Source: Labilithrix sp. | Lineage (GTDB): Bacteria > Myxococcota_A > Polyangia > Polyangiales > Polyangiaceae | DNA length: 64,000 nt | Direction of reading: 5' to 3' | NCBI GenBank assembly: GCA_019637195.1 | Contig: JAHBWA010000037.1 | Location: 1 to 64,000, forward strand | In this document: positions 45,287 to 53,650 of the stretch, in pieces | Layout of the letters: the number at the start of each line of letters is the position of its first letter | How positions within the stretch are numbered: the stretch's first letter is position 1 | Notes under the pieces: model-generated | The model's input: only the letters and a program-made list of their open reading frames with translations | The model's database searches: none | Told to the model about the DNA's origin: nothing | Program-made: the position numbers and the translations under genes

Positions 45287-45733
45287 CTATTCGTCTTCGC
45301 CCGCGTCGAGCGACGCGTAGACCTCGGCGGTGAGCTCGTCGACCCGCCCGTCGTCGAGGCCGAGCGCCTCGGCGAGCAGGACCTGGAGATCGCTCTCGTC
45401 GGCGCTCGCGTCGAGATCGGCGACGCCGAGGCCGACCGCGAGCTTGAACGCGAGCGGACGCAGGCCGTCCGGAAGCTTCGGCGCGAGCTTCTGCACGCGC
45501 TCACCGATCTCCGCGTGGTCGACGTTCGCCGCGAAGCGATCGAGCAGCGCGTCGACGTCGGCGTCGCTCGGCTTCGTCCCGCGGAGGCGGCCGACGATCA
45601 CCTTGAACGCCGCGAGCTCCTCGTCGTCGAGGCGGCCGTCGGCGGCCGTGCTCAGGTACGCGAGCTCGAGGAGGACGTCGGCCTCCTCGGCGGAGGGTTT
45701 CACGCTGGCGGGGACGAGGTTCGCGAGGGACAT
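45287..45733 (-). CDS. TerB-like protein (second copy type)
   Basis: A 148-residue helical protein. The pattern AYLSTAADGRLDDEELAAFKVIVGRL is the usual TerB N-terminal metal-binding helix pair; the second half (GLRPLAFKLAVGLGVADLD, DLQVLLAEALGLDDGRVDELT) repeats it. It lies between the ABC exporter and the methyltransferase with 6 and 10 nt gaps, so it is probably in their operon. A TAACGT hexamer 8 nt before the ATG lies inside the upstream coding end and may be chance. Confidence 0.78.
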   Translation of the reverse strand: MSLANLVPASVKPSAEEADVLLELAYLSTAADGRLDDEELAAFKVIVGRLRGTKPSDADVDALLDRFAANVDHAEIGERVQKLAPKLPDGLRPLAFKLAVGLGVADLDASADESDLQVLLAEALGLDDGRVDELTAEVYASLDAGEDE

Positions 45734-45739
45734 GGGCAG

Positions 45740-47518
45740 CTACGTTACGTGGGCCTCGGCGATGCGAGCAAGGGGCGCGGCCCCGAACTGTGCGTCGTGG
45801 AGGGCCTGATAGCGACCGGAGCGCCCGAGGAGCTCGTCGTGCGTCCCGCTCTCGACGAGCGCGCCGCGATCGAGCACGAGGATCTGGTCGGCGCCGCGGA
45901 TCGTCGAGAGGCGATGCGCGATGACGAAGACCGTGCGCGACGCCGCGAGCCGCGTCATCGCGTCGCGCACGGCGGCCTCGCTCTCGCTGTCGAGGCTCGA
46001 CGTCGCCTCGTCGAAGAGCAGGACCGGCGCGTCCGCCAGGATCGCCCGCGCGATCGAGACGCGCTGGCGCTGGCCCCCGGACAGCTTGAGCCCGCGCTCG
46101 CCGATCCGCGTGTCGAGGCCCTCGGGCGAGGCGCGCACGATCTCGTCGCAGTGCGCCGCCTCGGCCGCCCGCACGATCTCCTCGCGCGTCGCGCTCGGCC
46201 GCGAGAGCGCGATGTTCTCGGCCATCGTCCCGTCGAAGAGGAAGTCGTCCTGGAGCACCACCGCGAGGCTCCGCCGCCAGTCGCGGAGCCTCACCGTCGC
46301 GAGGTCGCGCCCGTCGACGGTCACCCGCCCGCGCGTCGGCCGGTAGAAGGCCATCAGCAGCGCGAACATCGTGCTCTTCCCCGCCCCGCTCGATCCGACG
46401 ATCGCCGTCGTCGTCCCCGCCCGCGCGGAGAACGACACGCCGCGGAGCACGGGCGTGCCGGCGCGGTACTCGAACGCGACGTCCTCGAACGCGACGTCGC
46501 CGCGCACCGCGCCGAGCGGCTGCCGGGCGTCGTCGCTGTCGTCCTCCGGCACCACCGCCTCGATCGCGCGCACCCGATCGAGATCCGCCAGGGTCTCGGT
46601 GACGCGCGTGGCGATCTCCGGGAGATCGAGCAAGGGCGCCGCGAACATCAGCGCGAACGCGACGTAGCTCGCGAAGTCCCCGAGCGACATCGTCCCGGCG
46701 ACGATCGCGCGACCGCCCATGACGAGCACGATGGCCATCACCCCGGCCGACACGACGGCGGCGACTGCGCTCATCGTCCCGCGCCGGTTGGTCGTCCGCG
46801 ACATCACGCGGAAGAGCCGGTGGAGCCCGCGCGTGAAGACGAGCTGCTCGCGCCGCTCTGCGGCGTACGCCTTGACCACGCGGATCCCGGAGAGCGTCTG
46901 CGCGAGCCTCCCTGCGACCTCGGCGCGGAGCTCGCCGCGCTCACGGAAGAGCGGCCGGAGCTTGCGGTGCGCGAGGTCGAGCCCCAGGCCGGGGAGCGCC
47001 GCGAAGGCGAGCGCGAGGAGCGTCATCCGCCAGTCGATCCACAGGAGCGCGACGAGCGCGGCGAGCGCCGTGACGACGTTGCTCGTCCAGCGCGCGAGCT
47101 CCGCCCCGACGAGGTTCTGCATCGCCGCCGCGTCGTCCATGATCCGCGATAGGAGCGCGCCGGACTGCATCCCGTCGAGGTGCGAGGCCGGCATCCGCGT
47201 GACGCGCGCCATGATCCGGCGCCGCCAGCCGAGCACCACGAGCTCGGCGGAGAGCCCGAGGATCCGCTGGAGCCCGAAGCGCGCCAGCGCCTGCACCAGC
47301 GCGGCGCCCACGATCGCCGCGGCGAGCCAGGGCAAGAGCTCGGCGCGCCCGCGCCCGACGACGTCGTCGAGGAGCACCTTGGGCGCGAGCGGGACGACGA
47401 AGCCGGCGGCTCGGTCGACGAGGAGGAGCGCGAGGCCGAGGGCGAGCTTGCCGCGCTGGGCCCAGACGATCGCCTTCGCCAGCTCCCAAGCCGTCGCGGG
47501 CGTCTCGTTCACGGTCAT
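45740..47518 (-). CDS. ABC transporter, permease fused to ATP-binding domain (exporter)
   Basis: A 592-residue half-transporter. Six membrane helices fill residues about 15-310. The nucleotide-binding domain shows Walker A VGSSGAGKST near 375, Q-loop VVLQDDFLFDG, signature LSGGQRQRVSIARAI, Walker B PVLLFDEATSSLD and switch IAHRLST. It functions as a homodimer to export lipids, peptides or drugs across the inner membrane; the full-length single polypeptide is the MsbA/LmrA plan. The substrate is unknown. The start ATG 47518 has TAAACA ending 10 nt upstream. Confidence 0.93.
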   Translation of the reverse strand: MTVNETPATAWELAKAIVWAQRGKLALGLALLLVDRAAGFVVPLAPKVLLDDVVGRGRAELLPWLAAAIVGAALVQALARFGLQRILGLSAELVVLGWRRRIMARVTRMPASHLDGMQSGALLSRIMDDAAAMQNLVGAELARWTSNVVTALAALVALLWIDWRMTLLALAFAALPGLGLDLAHRKLRPLFRERGELRAEVAGRLAQTLSGIRVVKAYAAERREQLVFTRGLHRLFRVMSRTTNRRGTMSAVAAVVSAGVMAIVLVMGGRAIVAGTMSLGDFASYVAFALMFAAPLLDLPEIATRVTETLADLDRVRAIEAVVPEDDSDDARQPLGAVRGDVAFEDVAFEYRAGTPVLRGVSFSARAGTTTAIVGSSGAGKSTMFALLMAFYRPTRGRVTVDGRDLATVRLRDWRRSLAVVLQDDFLFDGTMAENIALSRPSATREEIVRAAEAAHCDEIVRASPEGLDTRIGERGLKLSGGQRQRVSIARAILADAPVLLFDEATSSLDSESEAAVRDAMTRLAASRTVFVIAHRLSTIRGADQILVLDRGALVESGTHDELLGRSGRYQALHDAQFGAAPLARIAEAHVT

Positions 47519-47635
47519 CGCGCCGATGTGTTTAGCAACGAGCGGTGTGGACGGCGAGCGCAGCAGCCGGGCCCGGCCGGCGCGCGCGCCCCGGCTTTAC
47601 GCGCCGCGTCCTTCGTGCGAGAGCGGGCGGCGCGC

Positions 47636-48685
47636 ATGAGCGATCCCCTGTCCCTCGACCCCGCGACGATCGCGGCGCTCCGTTCCCGGCACGTCGCGTT
47701 CCTCGCCGAGCGCCTCGTCGACGACCGCGCCCGCGGCGACTTCATCCGCTCGTTCGCGGGCGGCTACGACCACGTGATGGCGCAGCCGATCCGCGAGCTC
47801 TTCGACCCGAAGGCGCTCGTCGCCGGCGGCGCGGAGGTCCTCGCGAGCGACGCCGTGCGCGGCCTCCTCGCGCCGATCGCGCGGGAGATCCACCGCCGGG
47901 TCCTCGCGTCCCTCCGCTCGGACGACGCGAAGCTCGGCGACTACGTCCCGGAGGGCGCGCGCGAGGCGATCGCCGAGCTCATCGCCCGGCCCGATCTCGT
48001 CCCCGAGGCGCTCGTCCGGAAGGTCGTCGGCGACGACGTGGTCGAGGAGATCATGCGCGACGTCCTCTACGACGCGCTCGTCGAGTTCAACGAGTCGGTC
48101 AACCCGTTCTTCGCCGACTGGGGCCTCCCCGCGCTCATCAAGCGCTTCATGCCGATCGGGTCGGGCACGGTGCTCAAGTCGATGTCGGCGGTGCGCGGCG
48201 AGTTCGACAAGCGGCTCGAGCCCGAGATCCGGAAGTTTCTGCTCGGGTTCTCGCGCAAGTCGAAGACGAAGATCGCCGATTTTCTCGTGTCGAGCGCCGG
48301 CGATCCCAAGCAGATCGCGCTCCGGCAGAGCATCGTCGCGTTCTTCTACGAGGAGAGCCTGGCGAAGATCACCGAGAACGTCGACGACGACGCCCGGATG
48401 AGCGCCGACGACGCCGCGCTCGCGATCGTGCTCGAGGTGCTCACCAAGGAGCGCCCGCGCGAGCGCCTGCTCGCCGAGCTCGAGAAGCTCGTCGAGGACC
48501 ACGGCGACGAGACGCTCGGCGCGTGGCTCGAGCGCATCGGCGTCACCGAGCGCCCGGACCTCACGGCGCTCGCCGAGCTCGTCTGGCCGTTCGTGAAGCT
48601 CGCGCTCGAGAGCCCGCCCGCGCGCGCCTTCTGGGAGCGCGTCACCTGGGACTTCTACGCCACGCTCGGCGCAGCGTCCGACTGA
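47636..48685 (+). CDS. Conserved hypothetical protein of unknown function
   Basis: A 349-residue helical protein (LDPATIAALRSRHVAFLAERLVDD, DVVEEIMRDVLYDALVEFNESVNPFF, RLEPEIRKFLLGFSRKSKT). No signal or membrane segment, so probably cytosolic. I do not recognise motifs; the helix-rich, charged layout with conserved-looking phrases (FYEESLAKITENVDDDAR) suggests a conserved family, possibly with a lipid- or helix-bundle fold. It is a single gene, divergent from the ABC exporter and ending 74 bp before the next convergent gene with a strong hairpin between. Confidence 0.8.
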   Translation: MSDPLSLDPATIAALRSRHVAFLAERLVDDRARGDFIRSFAGGYDHVMAQPIRELFDPKALVAGGAEVLASDAVRGLLAPIAREIHRRVLASLRSDDAKLGDYVPEGAREAIAELIARPDLVPEALVRKVVGDDVVEEIMRDVLYDALVEFNESVNPFFADWGLPALIKRFMPIGSGTVLKSMSAVRGEFDKRLEPEIRKFLLGFSRKSKTKIADFLVSSAGDPKQIALRQSIVAFFYEESLAKITENVDDDARMSADDAALAIVLEVLTKERPRERLLAELEKLVEDHGDETLGAWLERIGVTERPDLTALAELVWPFVKLALESPPARAFWERVTWDFYATLGAASD

Positions 48686-48688
48686 GAG

Positions 48689-48732
48689 GCGCGCGTCACG
48701 CGCTCGGCGCAGCGCCCGGCCGTGACGCGCGC
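48689..48732. terminator. Perfect 12-bp stem between convergent genes
   Basis: GCGCGCGTCACG at 48689-48700 pairs with CGTGACGCGCGC at 48721-48732 over a 20-nt loop. It lies directly after the stop of the 47636 gene and 27 bp from the stop of the minus-strand 48759 gene, so it can act for both. The best hairpin in the window. Confidence 0.55.
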
Positions 48733-48758
48733 GTCCGGCTGAGACGCGCGACGCCGGC

Positions 48759-49301
48759 TCACCCCCGACGTGAGACGCGCCGCGCGACGACGATCGCTCC
48801 GGCGAAGAGCAGGACGGCGCCCGCCGGCACGAGGAGGACGCCGAGGCCCGGATCGCCGCCGCGCGCCCAGACCCCGCCGAGCAAGAACCCCCCCGGCAAG
48901 AGCGCGAGCGACGCCAGGAGCGACGCCGACGCGACCGGGCTCGCGGCGGCCGCGCGCGCCCGGACGGTGAGCGCGTAGACGAGGTTCAGGAAGGACAGGA
49001 GCGTGCCGTGCGCGTGCCCGAGGCGGAGGAGCAGCCGCGTCGTCTCCCGTCCGGCGTCGACGTAGGCCGGCGCCTTGATCGCGTGGAGGAGCTCGAGCGC
49101 CGCGCCGACCGCGATGAAGACGGCGAGGCCCCACCAGCCCGCGCGGAGGTGGCGCTCGACCAAGTCGCCCGCCGTCGCGTCGCGGTCGCCGGCGCGCTCC
49201 GAGGGCGACGACGTGTCCGAGGGCGGCCTCTCCGAGGACGGCGACCTCTCCGAGGACGGCGACCTCTCCGAGGACGGCGACGACGCGGGGGACGTGCTCA
49301 C
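48759..49301 (-). CDS. Membrane protein next to the octaheme cytochrome gene
   Basis: A 180-residue protein from GTG 49301. The N-terminal ~40 residues are Ser/Pro/Glu repeats (SPSSER units), then four hydrophobic segments (GWWGLAVFIAVGAALELLHA, LLSFLNLVYALTV, SASLLASLALLPGGFLL, VLLVPAGAVLLFAGAIVV). A conserved-looking His/Ala/Gly phrase (LLLRLGHAHGTLLS) might matter. GTG and the stop of the cytochrome gene overlap as GTGA, so it is translationally coupled to it. I do not recognise the family; a role in electron transfer or anchoring is inference. Confidence 0.78.
   Translation of the reverse strand: MSTSPASSPSSERSPSSERSPSSERPPSDTSSPSERAGDRDATAGDLVERHLRAGWWGLAVFIAVGAALELLHAIKAPAYVDAGRETTRLLLRLGHAHGTLLSFLNLVYALTVRARAAAASPVASASLLASLALLPGGFLLGGVWARGGDPGLGVLLVPAGAVLLFAGAIVVARRVSRRG
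49228..49281 (-). repeat. 18-bp tandem repeats in the membrane-protein N-terminus
   Basis: Three copies of an 18-bp unit at 49228-49245, 49246-49263 and 49264-49281, encoding SPSSER-type hexapeptides on the minus strand. Confidence 0.85.
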
Positions 49302-51172
49302 TCGGCGATCGTTATCGCGCGTTCGTCGCGCGCGGCAAGGAGGGCGCGCACCCGCGCCGGATCGAGGCGCCCGTCCGGACCGAGCGCCAGCGCGGCGCGC
49401 TCCTCCGGCGTCCGCGACTCGCCCCGCGCCGGCGCGCGGTTCGTGACCGCGCGGAGCGAGCGCGCCGCGATGAACCCGACCGCGGCGTACGGATCGCGAC
49501 GCATCTCCTCGAGGAGCGCGGCCTGAAAGCCGCCGCCCGAGGCGGCCCAGGACTCCGGCGTTCCGAGCGCGTCCGCGACGAGCGCGCGGACGCCGGCGTC
49601 GCCCGCCAGCCCGTCGTGCACGCCGGACGCGGTGCGCGCGCGCTCGTCCGGGATCGGCGGCGTCGCCGCGCCGTACCACTCGGCCAGCCACCGCGCCGTC
49701 CACGCGAGCGTACGGTCGAGGTGGCAGAGGTTGCACGCGTTGGGGCGTCCGGTCGCGAGGGTGCTCGCGGCGCTCGGGCTGTCGATCCGGTGCGAGCGTA
49801 CGGCGGAGAGCAGCGCGTAGCTCGTCTTCGGCATGTGGCACGAGACGCAGGCGCTGCCGGCCGAGCCGTCGGCGTGGTGCGAGTGGCGTGCGGCGCGCTC
49901 TCCGGCGTGACACGTCGTGCACGCGCGGTCGCCGGTGCGCTCGGGATCGATCTGGCCCGCGGGCTCACCGCGGTGCATCGCGTGGCACGACAGGCACGTC
50001 AGCTTGCGATCCCGCTCTCCGCGCTCGTGGCACGGCGACGCGACGAGCCCGTTGTACTCGCGGCCACCGACCCGAACGGCGCCGTCCGGCCAGAAGATGG
50101 CGCTCACCGGGGCGTCGATCACGGGCCCGCCGCGCGTCTCGAGCGTGGCCGGCGTGATGAGCGTGCGCGACGGCGCGAGCGCGTCGCCCGCGCGGAAGGT
50201 CCGCGAATAGCCGTCGGTCCAGAAGCCCGCCTCGTCGCGCGGGAAGGCGTAGGCGTGGCACTGGCCGCAGAGCGCCGACGAGCGCTCCGGCGAGAGGCGC
50301 CCTGGGTGGATGATCGTCGGGTCCGCGGCGCCGGAGGCGCGCTGCGCGTAGCGCGCGACGGGATCGCGATGACGCTCGACGTGCGCGGCGCCCGGACCGT
50401 GGCACGCCTCGCAGCTGATCCCGAGCTCGGCGACGCGCGTGTCGAAGCTGTCGCTCTCGAGGTCGTGCCGCGGCTCTCCTGCGACCGCATGGCACGCGAT
50501 GCAGCTCGACGCCCAGCGCACCGGCGGCATCGGCTCGCCCGGCGGCGTGAGGAACGCCTCGCGCCGCGGGACGAACGCGGCGTCCTTCACGAGCCAGACG
50601 AACGGGACGAGGCGCAGATCTCCGCGACGCGCCCCGGCCACCCAGTACGCCTGCTCGCGGTGCGAGCCGGTCGTCAGGACGACGCGACGCGTGACGTCCG
50701 CCGCGGACGGATCGCCGGCGATCACCCGGTCGGGATCCGGGAGCGTCGCCCACACCTCGTCGCCGCGCCGCTCGAGGCGCACGACGCGGCCGTCGAGCTC
50801 GAGCGGGCGCCCGTCGAGCGGCGCGCTCACCGTCTCCGGCGACGCGACGCGCGTCATCGTGCGGTGGAACGTGCGACCGAAGCTCGCGTGCTCGCCCGGG
50901 TGGCAGCCCAGGCAAGCCGACGACGACACGTACCCGAGCGCCGTGCCCGGCTTCGGCGCTCCGTCCGGCGCGGCGCCGCGCGGCCCCGGGCGGAAGAGCG
51001 ACGCCGAGGCGCTCGTCACGACGGCGAGCGCGCCGAAGAGCGAGAAGAGCGCGCGACGCCGGCCGCGCAGCGCGCGGAGCGCGAGCACGCCGGCCACGCC
51101 CGCGAGCGCGACGAGCGCGGCGATCTCGGCAGGCGACGCCGCCCCCGGCTCGCTCGCGATCGCGTCGATCAC
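49298..51172 (-). CDS. Octaheme c-type cytochrome with membrane anchor
   Basis: A 624-residue protein. Two membrane helices at the start (EIAALVALAGVAGVLAL, ALFSLFGALAVVTSAS) anchor it, then eight CxxCH heme c sites follow: CLGCH, CIACH, CEACH, CGQCH, CLSCH, CTTCH, CVSCH and CNLCH. Several distal His residues (HSHHADG, SHRID) could serve as axial ligands. The C-terminal 130 residues lack hemes and look helical. Multiheme proteins of this kind carry electrons in periplasmic respiration or reduce oxyanions; the exact partner is unknown. GTG 51172 is chosen because GGAG lies 8 nt upstream, rather than the Arg-rich ATG at 51313. Cytochrome c maturation genes are not in the window. Confidence 0.9.
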   Translation of the reverse strand: MIDAIASEPGAASPAEIAALVALAGVAGVLALRALRGRRRALFSLFGALAVVTSASASLFRPGPRGAAPDGAPKPGTALGYVSSSACLGCHPGEHASFGRTFHRTMTRVASPETVSAPLDGRPLELDGRVVRLERRGDEVWATLPDPDRVIAGDPSAADVTRRVVLTTGSHREQAYWVAGARRGDLRLVPFVWLVKDAAFVPRREAFLTPPGEPMPPVRWASSCIACHAVAGEPRHDLESDSFDTRVAELGISCEACHGPGAAHVERHRDPVARYAQRASGAADPTIIHPGRLSPERSSALCGQCHAYAFPRDEAGFWTDGYSRTFRAGDALAPSRTLITPATLETRGGPVIDAPVSAIFWPDGAVRVGGREYNGLVASPCHERGERDRKLTCLSCHAMHRGEPAGQIDPERTGDRACTTCHAGERAARHSHHADGSAGSACVSCHMPKTSYALLSAVRSHRIDSPSAASTLATGRPNACNLCHLDRTLAWTARWLAEWYGAATPPIPDERARTASGVHDGLAGDAGVRALVADALGTPESWAASGGGFQAALLEEMRRDPYAAVGFIAARSLRAVTNRAPARGESRTPEERAALALGPDGRLDPARVRALLAARDERAITIAE

Positions 51173-51257
51173 GGGGCGACTCCGGGCGGCTCCAGCCGCG
51201 CGCACAGCCGCGGCGGAGCCGCGCTCGACGAGCCGACGTGCGGCGCGCTCGGCGCGT

Positions 51258-52124
51258 TCACCGGTCGCCTCGGAACACCTCCGACCGCGTCGGCTCGGAG
51301 AACGGGACGTCACGCGGCTCGCGAGGCGTGGCGCGCTCCTTCGCGGGCAACGACTCGCCGCGCGTCCCGGCCGTCGCCCGCTTCCGCGTCCCCGCGGCCG
51401 CCCGCTTCCGCGTCCCCGCTGCCGCCGGCTTCCGCGTCCCCGCTGCCGCCGGCTTCCGCGTCCCCGCGATCTCCGCCTGCGCTCGATCGAGCTCTCGCGC
51501 GTACGCCGGACATCGCGCGAGGACCGCGTCGAGCCGCGCAGCGGCGGACGCCGGGACGCTCGCGCGCGCGGCGGCGACGACGTCCTCGAACAGGAGCTCC
51601 GTCGCGCCGACCGCGAGCGACGGGAAGGCGCCGTCTTCCACCTCGCCCGTCCCGACGACGAGCAGGCGCGTCCAGAGCGACTTCATCGCGCGGGTGAAGA
51701 GCGCCTCGTGCTGCTTTCCCCGGAGATCGGCGAGCGCGCGGAGCTCTTTCGTCGAGAGCGGCGAGCGCTCGCGCAAGAGGTCGAGGATGACGAGGGCCTC
51801 GCGCGGGAGGCCCGAGAAGACGTCGCCCGCCGCGGCGAAGCGGCCGAGGAGCGCGTGGAAGACGGGGAGCGCGAAGAACGTCGCGCGCCCGCGAAACCAC
51901 TTCGCGTACGCCACGTCGTGCGACCGCGCCAGGCGCTCGCGGAGGTGCCAGACCTCGACGACCCGCGGATCGGCGTCCGCGTCCCACGACCACTCCATCC
52001 GCCTCCCCGGGTAGAGCTCGCTCCACAACGACCTCGGCTCGGGCTCGTTGCCGATGGGGTAAACGAGCGCGATCCCGAGGCGCTCGACGATCGCGATCGC
52101 GCGGCCGACCGCAGCGCGCTTCAT
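51258..52124 (-). CDS. Winged-helix-like protein (AlkZ-related type) with repeat tail
   Basis: A 288-residue protein. The first ~215 residues are compact alpha/beta (AIAIVERLGIALVYPIGNEPEPRS, REALVILDLLRERSPLSTKELRALADLRG, LLVVGTGEVEDGAFP) and read like the AlkZ-related/HTH_42 winged-helix group that binds DNA, where family members unhook interstrand crosslinks; this assignment is tentative. The C-terminal ~70 residues are basic repeats (AGTRKPAA units of eight residues) probably disordered. TACGTT ends 6 nt before the ATG, with GAGGGC adjacent. It starts a minus-strand run with the octaheme cytochrome, 85 bp downstream. Confidence 0.75.
   Translation of the reverse strand: MKRAAVGRAIAIVERLGIALVYPIGNEPEPRSLWSELYPGRRMEWSWDADADPRVVEVWHLRERLARSHDVAYAKWFRGRATFFALPVFHALLGRFAAAGDVFSGLPREALVILDLLRERSPLSTKELRALADLRGKQHEALFTRAMKSLWTRLLVVGTGEVEDGAFPSLAVGATELLFEDVVAAARASVPASAAARLDAVLARCPAYARELDRAQAEIAGTRKPAAAGTRKPAAAGTRKRAAAGTRKRATAGTRGESLPAKERATPREPRDVPFSEPTRSEVFRGDR
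51364..51470 (-). repeat. 24-bp tandem repeats in the winged-helix-like protein tail
   Basis: The phrase TTCCGCGTCCCC recurs at 51382, 51406, 51430 and 51454, period 24 bp, with a partial copy from about 51364. On the minus strand each unit encodes AGTRK plus two or three variable residues. Confidence 0.85.
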
Positions 52125-52466
52125 GCCCTCAACGTACTACACGAGCGCCGTCTGGGCCCCAGAACGGCGAGGCCCGCGCGCCCGCGCCCTCGCGCGCCCG
52201 AGCTTGAAGCCACCCCCTCGCGACCGCGGTCGAGGCCGCCCGTCGCCTGTATCGCCCATCGGCGCGATACGCACGCGGCGCCCGCTCGATACACCCCCCG
52301 ATACACCCTCTCCCCGCCCTCGCCGGCGAGGGTCATGCTCGAGGTCGACGCGGGAAAATGCGCCCGATCCGACGCGACGCGGCGTGGACCGGAGGCGCCA
52401 CCGGCGTGGCATCGCGCGTGCCCTACCGAAGCGCGAAGCGCGTCGCTTCCCCTGCCCGAGGTCGTC
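52125..52466. other. 342-bp intergenic region with GTATCG boxes
   Basis: Divergent region between the winged-helix-like gene (minus) and a small plus-strand gene. It contains a cluster of GTATCG/CGATAC boxes at 52249-52304 and otherwise GC-rich DNA with no supported gene or RNA. Confidence 0.5.
52249..52308. promoter_or_regulatory. Cluster of GTATCG boxes (candidate operators)
   Basis: GTATCGC at 52249-52255 and GCGATAC at 52264-52270 form a perfect 7-bp dyad with an 8-nt spacer. Two more CGATACACCC copies lie at 52287-52296 and 52299-52308, 12 bp apart. The core CGATAC is rare here. This looks like a binding-site array for the divergent genes at 52124 and 52467; the regulator is unknown. 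Confidence 0.4.
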
Positions 52467-52637
52467 ATGCCGCCCGTCAAGAACAACGAGCACACCGAGA
52501 GCCCCGCCGCCTTCCACTCCGCCGAGGAGCGCTGGTTCGGCGACTACAGCCGCGAACGCGCGCGGCCGGTCCGCCAGTCGCCGACCACCCCTCCGCCGCC
52601 GATCGGCGACGCGCTCGCCGACCGCTGGTTTCGCTGA
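52467..52637 (+). CDS. 56-residue small protein with two RWF motifs
   Basis: Encodes MPPVKNNEHTESPAAFHS, then AEERWFGDYSRERARPV, a Pro linker and DALADRWFR at the end. GAGG lies 7 nt before the ATG. The two RWF phrases at the ends suggest a bridging or binding function. No family is recognised; the frame is supported by composition and by the ribosome-binding site only. Confidence 0.45.
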   Translation: MPPVKNNEHTESPAAFHSAEERWFGDYSRERARPVRQSPTTPPPPIGDALADRWFR

Positions 52638-52707
52638 ATCGAGGCTCGATCGAGGCTCCGCCGACGACGCCGCGCCGATCGTCGGTCCGAGCGCCCAGAG
52701 GGCGATC

Positions 52708-52713
52708 TAGTCT
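52708..52713 (+). promoter_or_regulatory. Candidate -10 of a leaderless promoter (TAGTCT)
   Basis: Ends 6 nt before GTG 52720. Confidence 0.4.
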
Positions 52714-52719
52714 CGGCGC

Positions 52720-53451
52720 GTGAAGATCGCCGTTCGCGCCGCCGCTTCGCTCGCGCTCGCCGCGCTCGCCGCGCTCGCCGCCTGCCATCGCCCCGACCCG
52801 ACACCACCGCGCGCTCCTGCCGAGACAGCCGGGAGCGACGCCGCTGCCGCGACCGACACCGCCACGGGCGCCGCTGCCGCGACCGACACCGACGCCGCGA
52901 CCGCGAGCGAGACCGTCCCCGGCACGACCGACGCCGCCGATGCGCGCCGGCCCCCGAGCGCGCCGCCGCCGTCGGGGCTCTACACGGTCACGCTGAGCGA
53001 GCGCTCGAGCTCGTGCCCCGTCGGCGACGCCGGCGCGGCGCGATCGGACAACGAGAGCTCGTGGGTGCTCGTCGCGCGATCCCCAGACGGCGCGTGGTCC
53101 GCGAACCTCCCGATGAACACCGGGGGTGGCGCGATCGCGGTCGACCGGCACGACCTGCGGCTCGAGGTCGGGCACGTCGAACGCTCCGCGTTCCAGCCCG
53201 ATCGCACGTGCGCCTGGGAGGTCAGCCGCGAGATGCGCGTGCTCGAGGTCAGCCCCACGAAGGTCGTCGTCGCGGTGAGCGCGGCGTACACCGACGCGGT
53301 CCGCTGCACGCTCCCGCGGCGCCCGGTGTCGTGCGCGCGCGACGTCGTCCTGACGTACTCGCTCGCGAGGCCCTTCTGCGATCCGGGCTGCGCCGCGGAG
53401 ATGACCCGAGCCCGCGACGGCGGCGTCGACGCGCGGTGCACGTGCCCGTGA
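52720..53451 (+). CDS. Lipoprotein of unknown function
   Basis: A 243-residue protein from GTG 52720: signal peptide with lipobox ALAAC near residue 22, a long Ala/Thr/Asp linker (TDTATGAAAATDTDAAT) and a C-terminal domain of about 150 residues with several Cys (SSCPVGDAG, RTCAWEVSREMRV, VRCTLPRRPVSCARD, FCDPGCAAEM, RCTCP) that can form disulfides. The domain is beta-rich (LYTVTLSERSSS, VVVAVSAAYTD). Family unknown. TAGTCT ends 6 nt before the start. Confidence 0.8.
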   Translation: MKIAVRAAASLALAALAALAACHRPDPTPPRAPAETAGSDAAAATDTATGAAAATDTDAATASETVPGTTDAADARRPPSAPPPSGLYTVTLSERSSSCPVGDAGAARSDNESSWVLVARSPDGAWSANLPMNTGGGAIAVDRHDLRLEVGHVERSAFQPDRTCAWEVSREMRVLEVSPTKVVVAVSAAYTDAVRCTLPRRPVSCARDVVLTYSLARPFCDPGCAAEMTRARDGGVDARCTCP

Positions 53452-53650
53452 GCACGCGGGGGCGCGCGACCTGACCGTCCGACGCGCGCGCCGGGCGCGG
53501 GACGCGCCTGAGGCGTCGCATCGACGCCGCCCGATGCAGGATGACACGCACGAGCTGGTCCGCCCGGCGCGGGGGCGCGGAGCCCGCCCGCCGCGATCGG
53601 AGCCGGAGCGCCCGCGCGCAGCTTCCGCTCCGCGATCGCGAACCATCGTC

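Noticed and set aside
49298..51313. ATG at 51313 as the cytochrome start
   Set aside because: It overlaps the upstream gene by 56 bp and encodes Arg-rich sequence; GTG 51172 has GGAG and begins just before the membrane helix.
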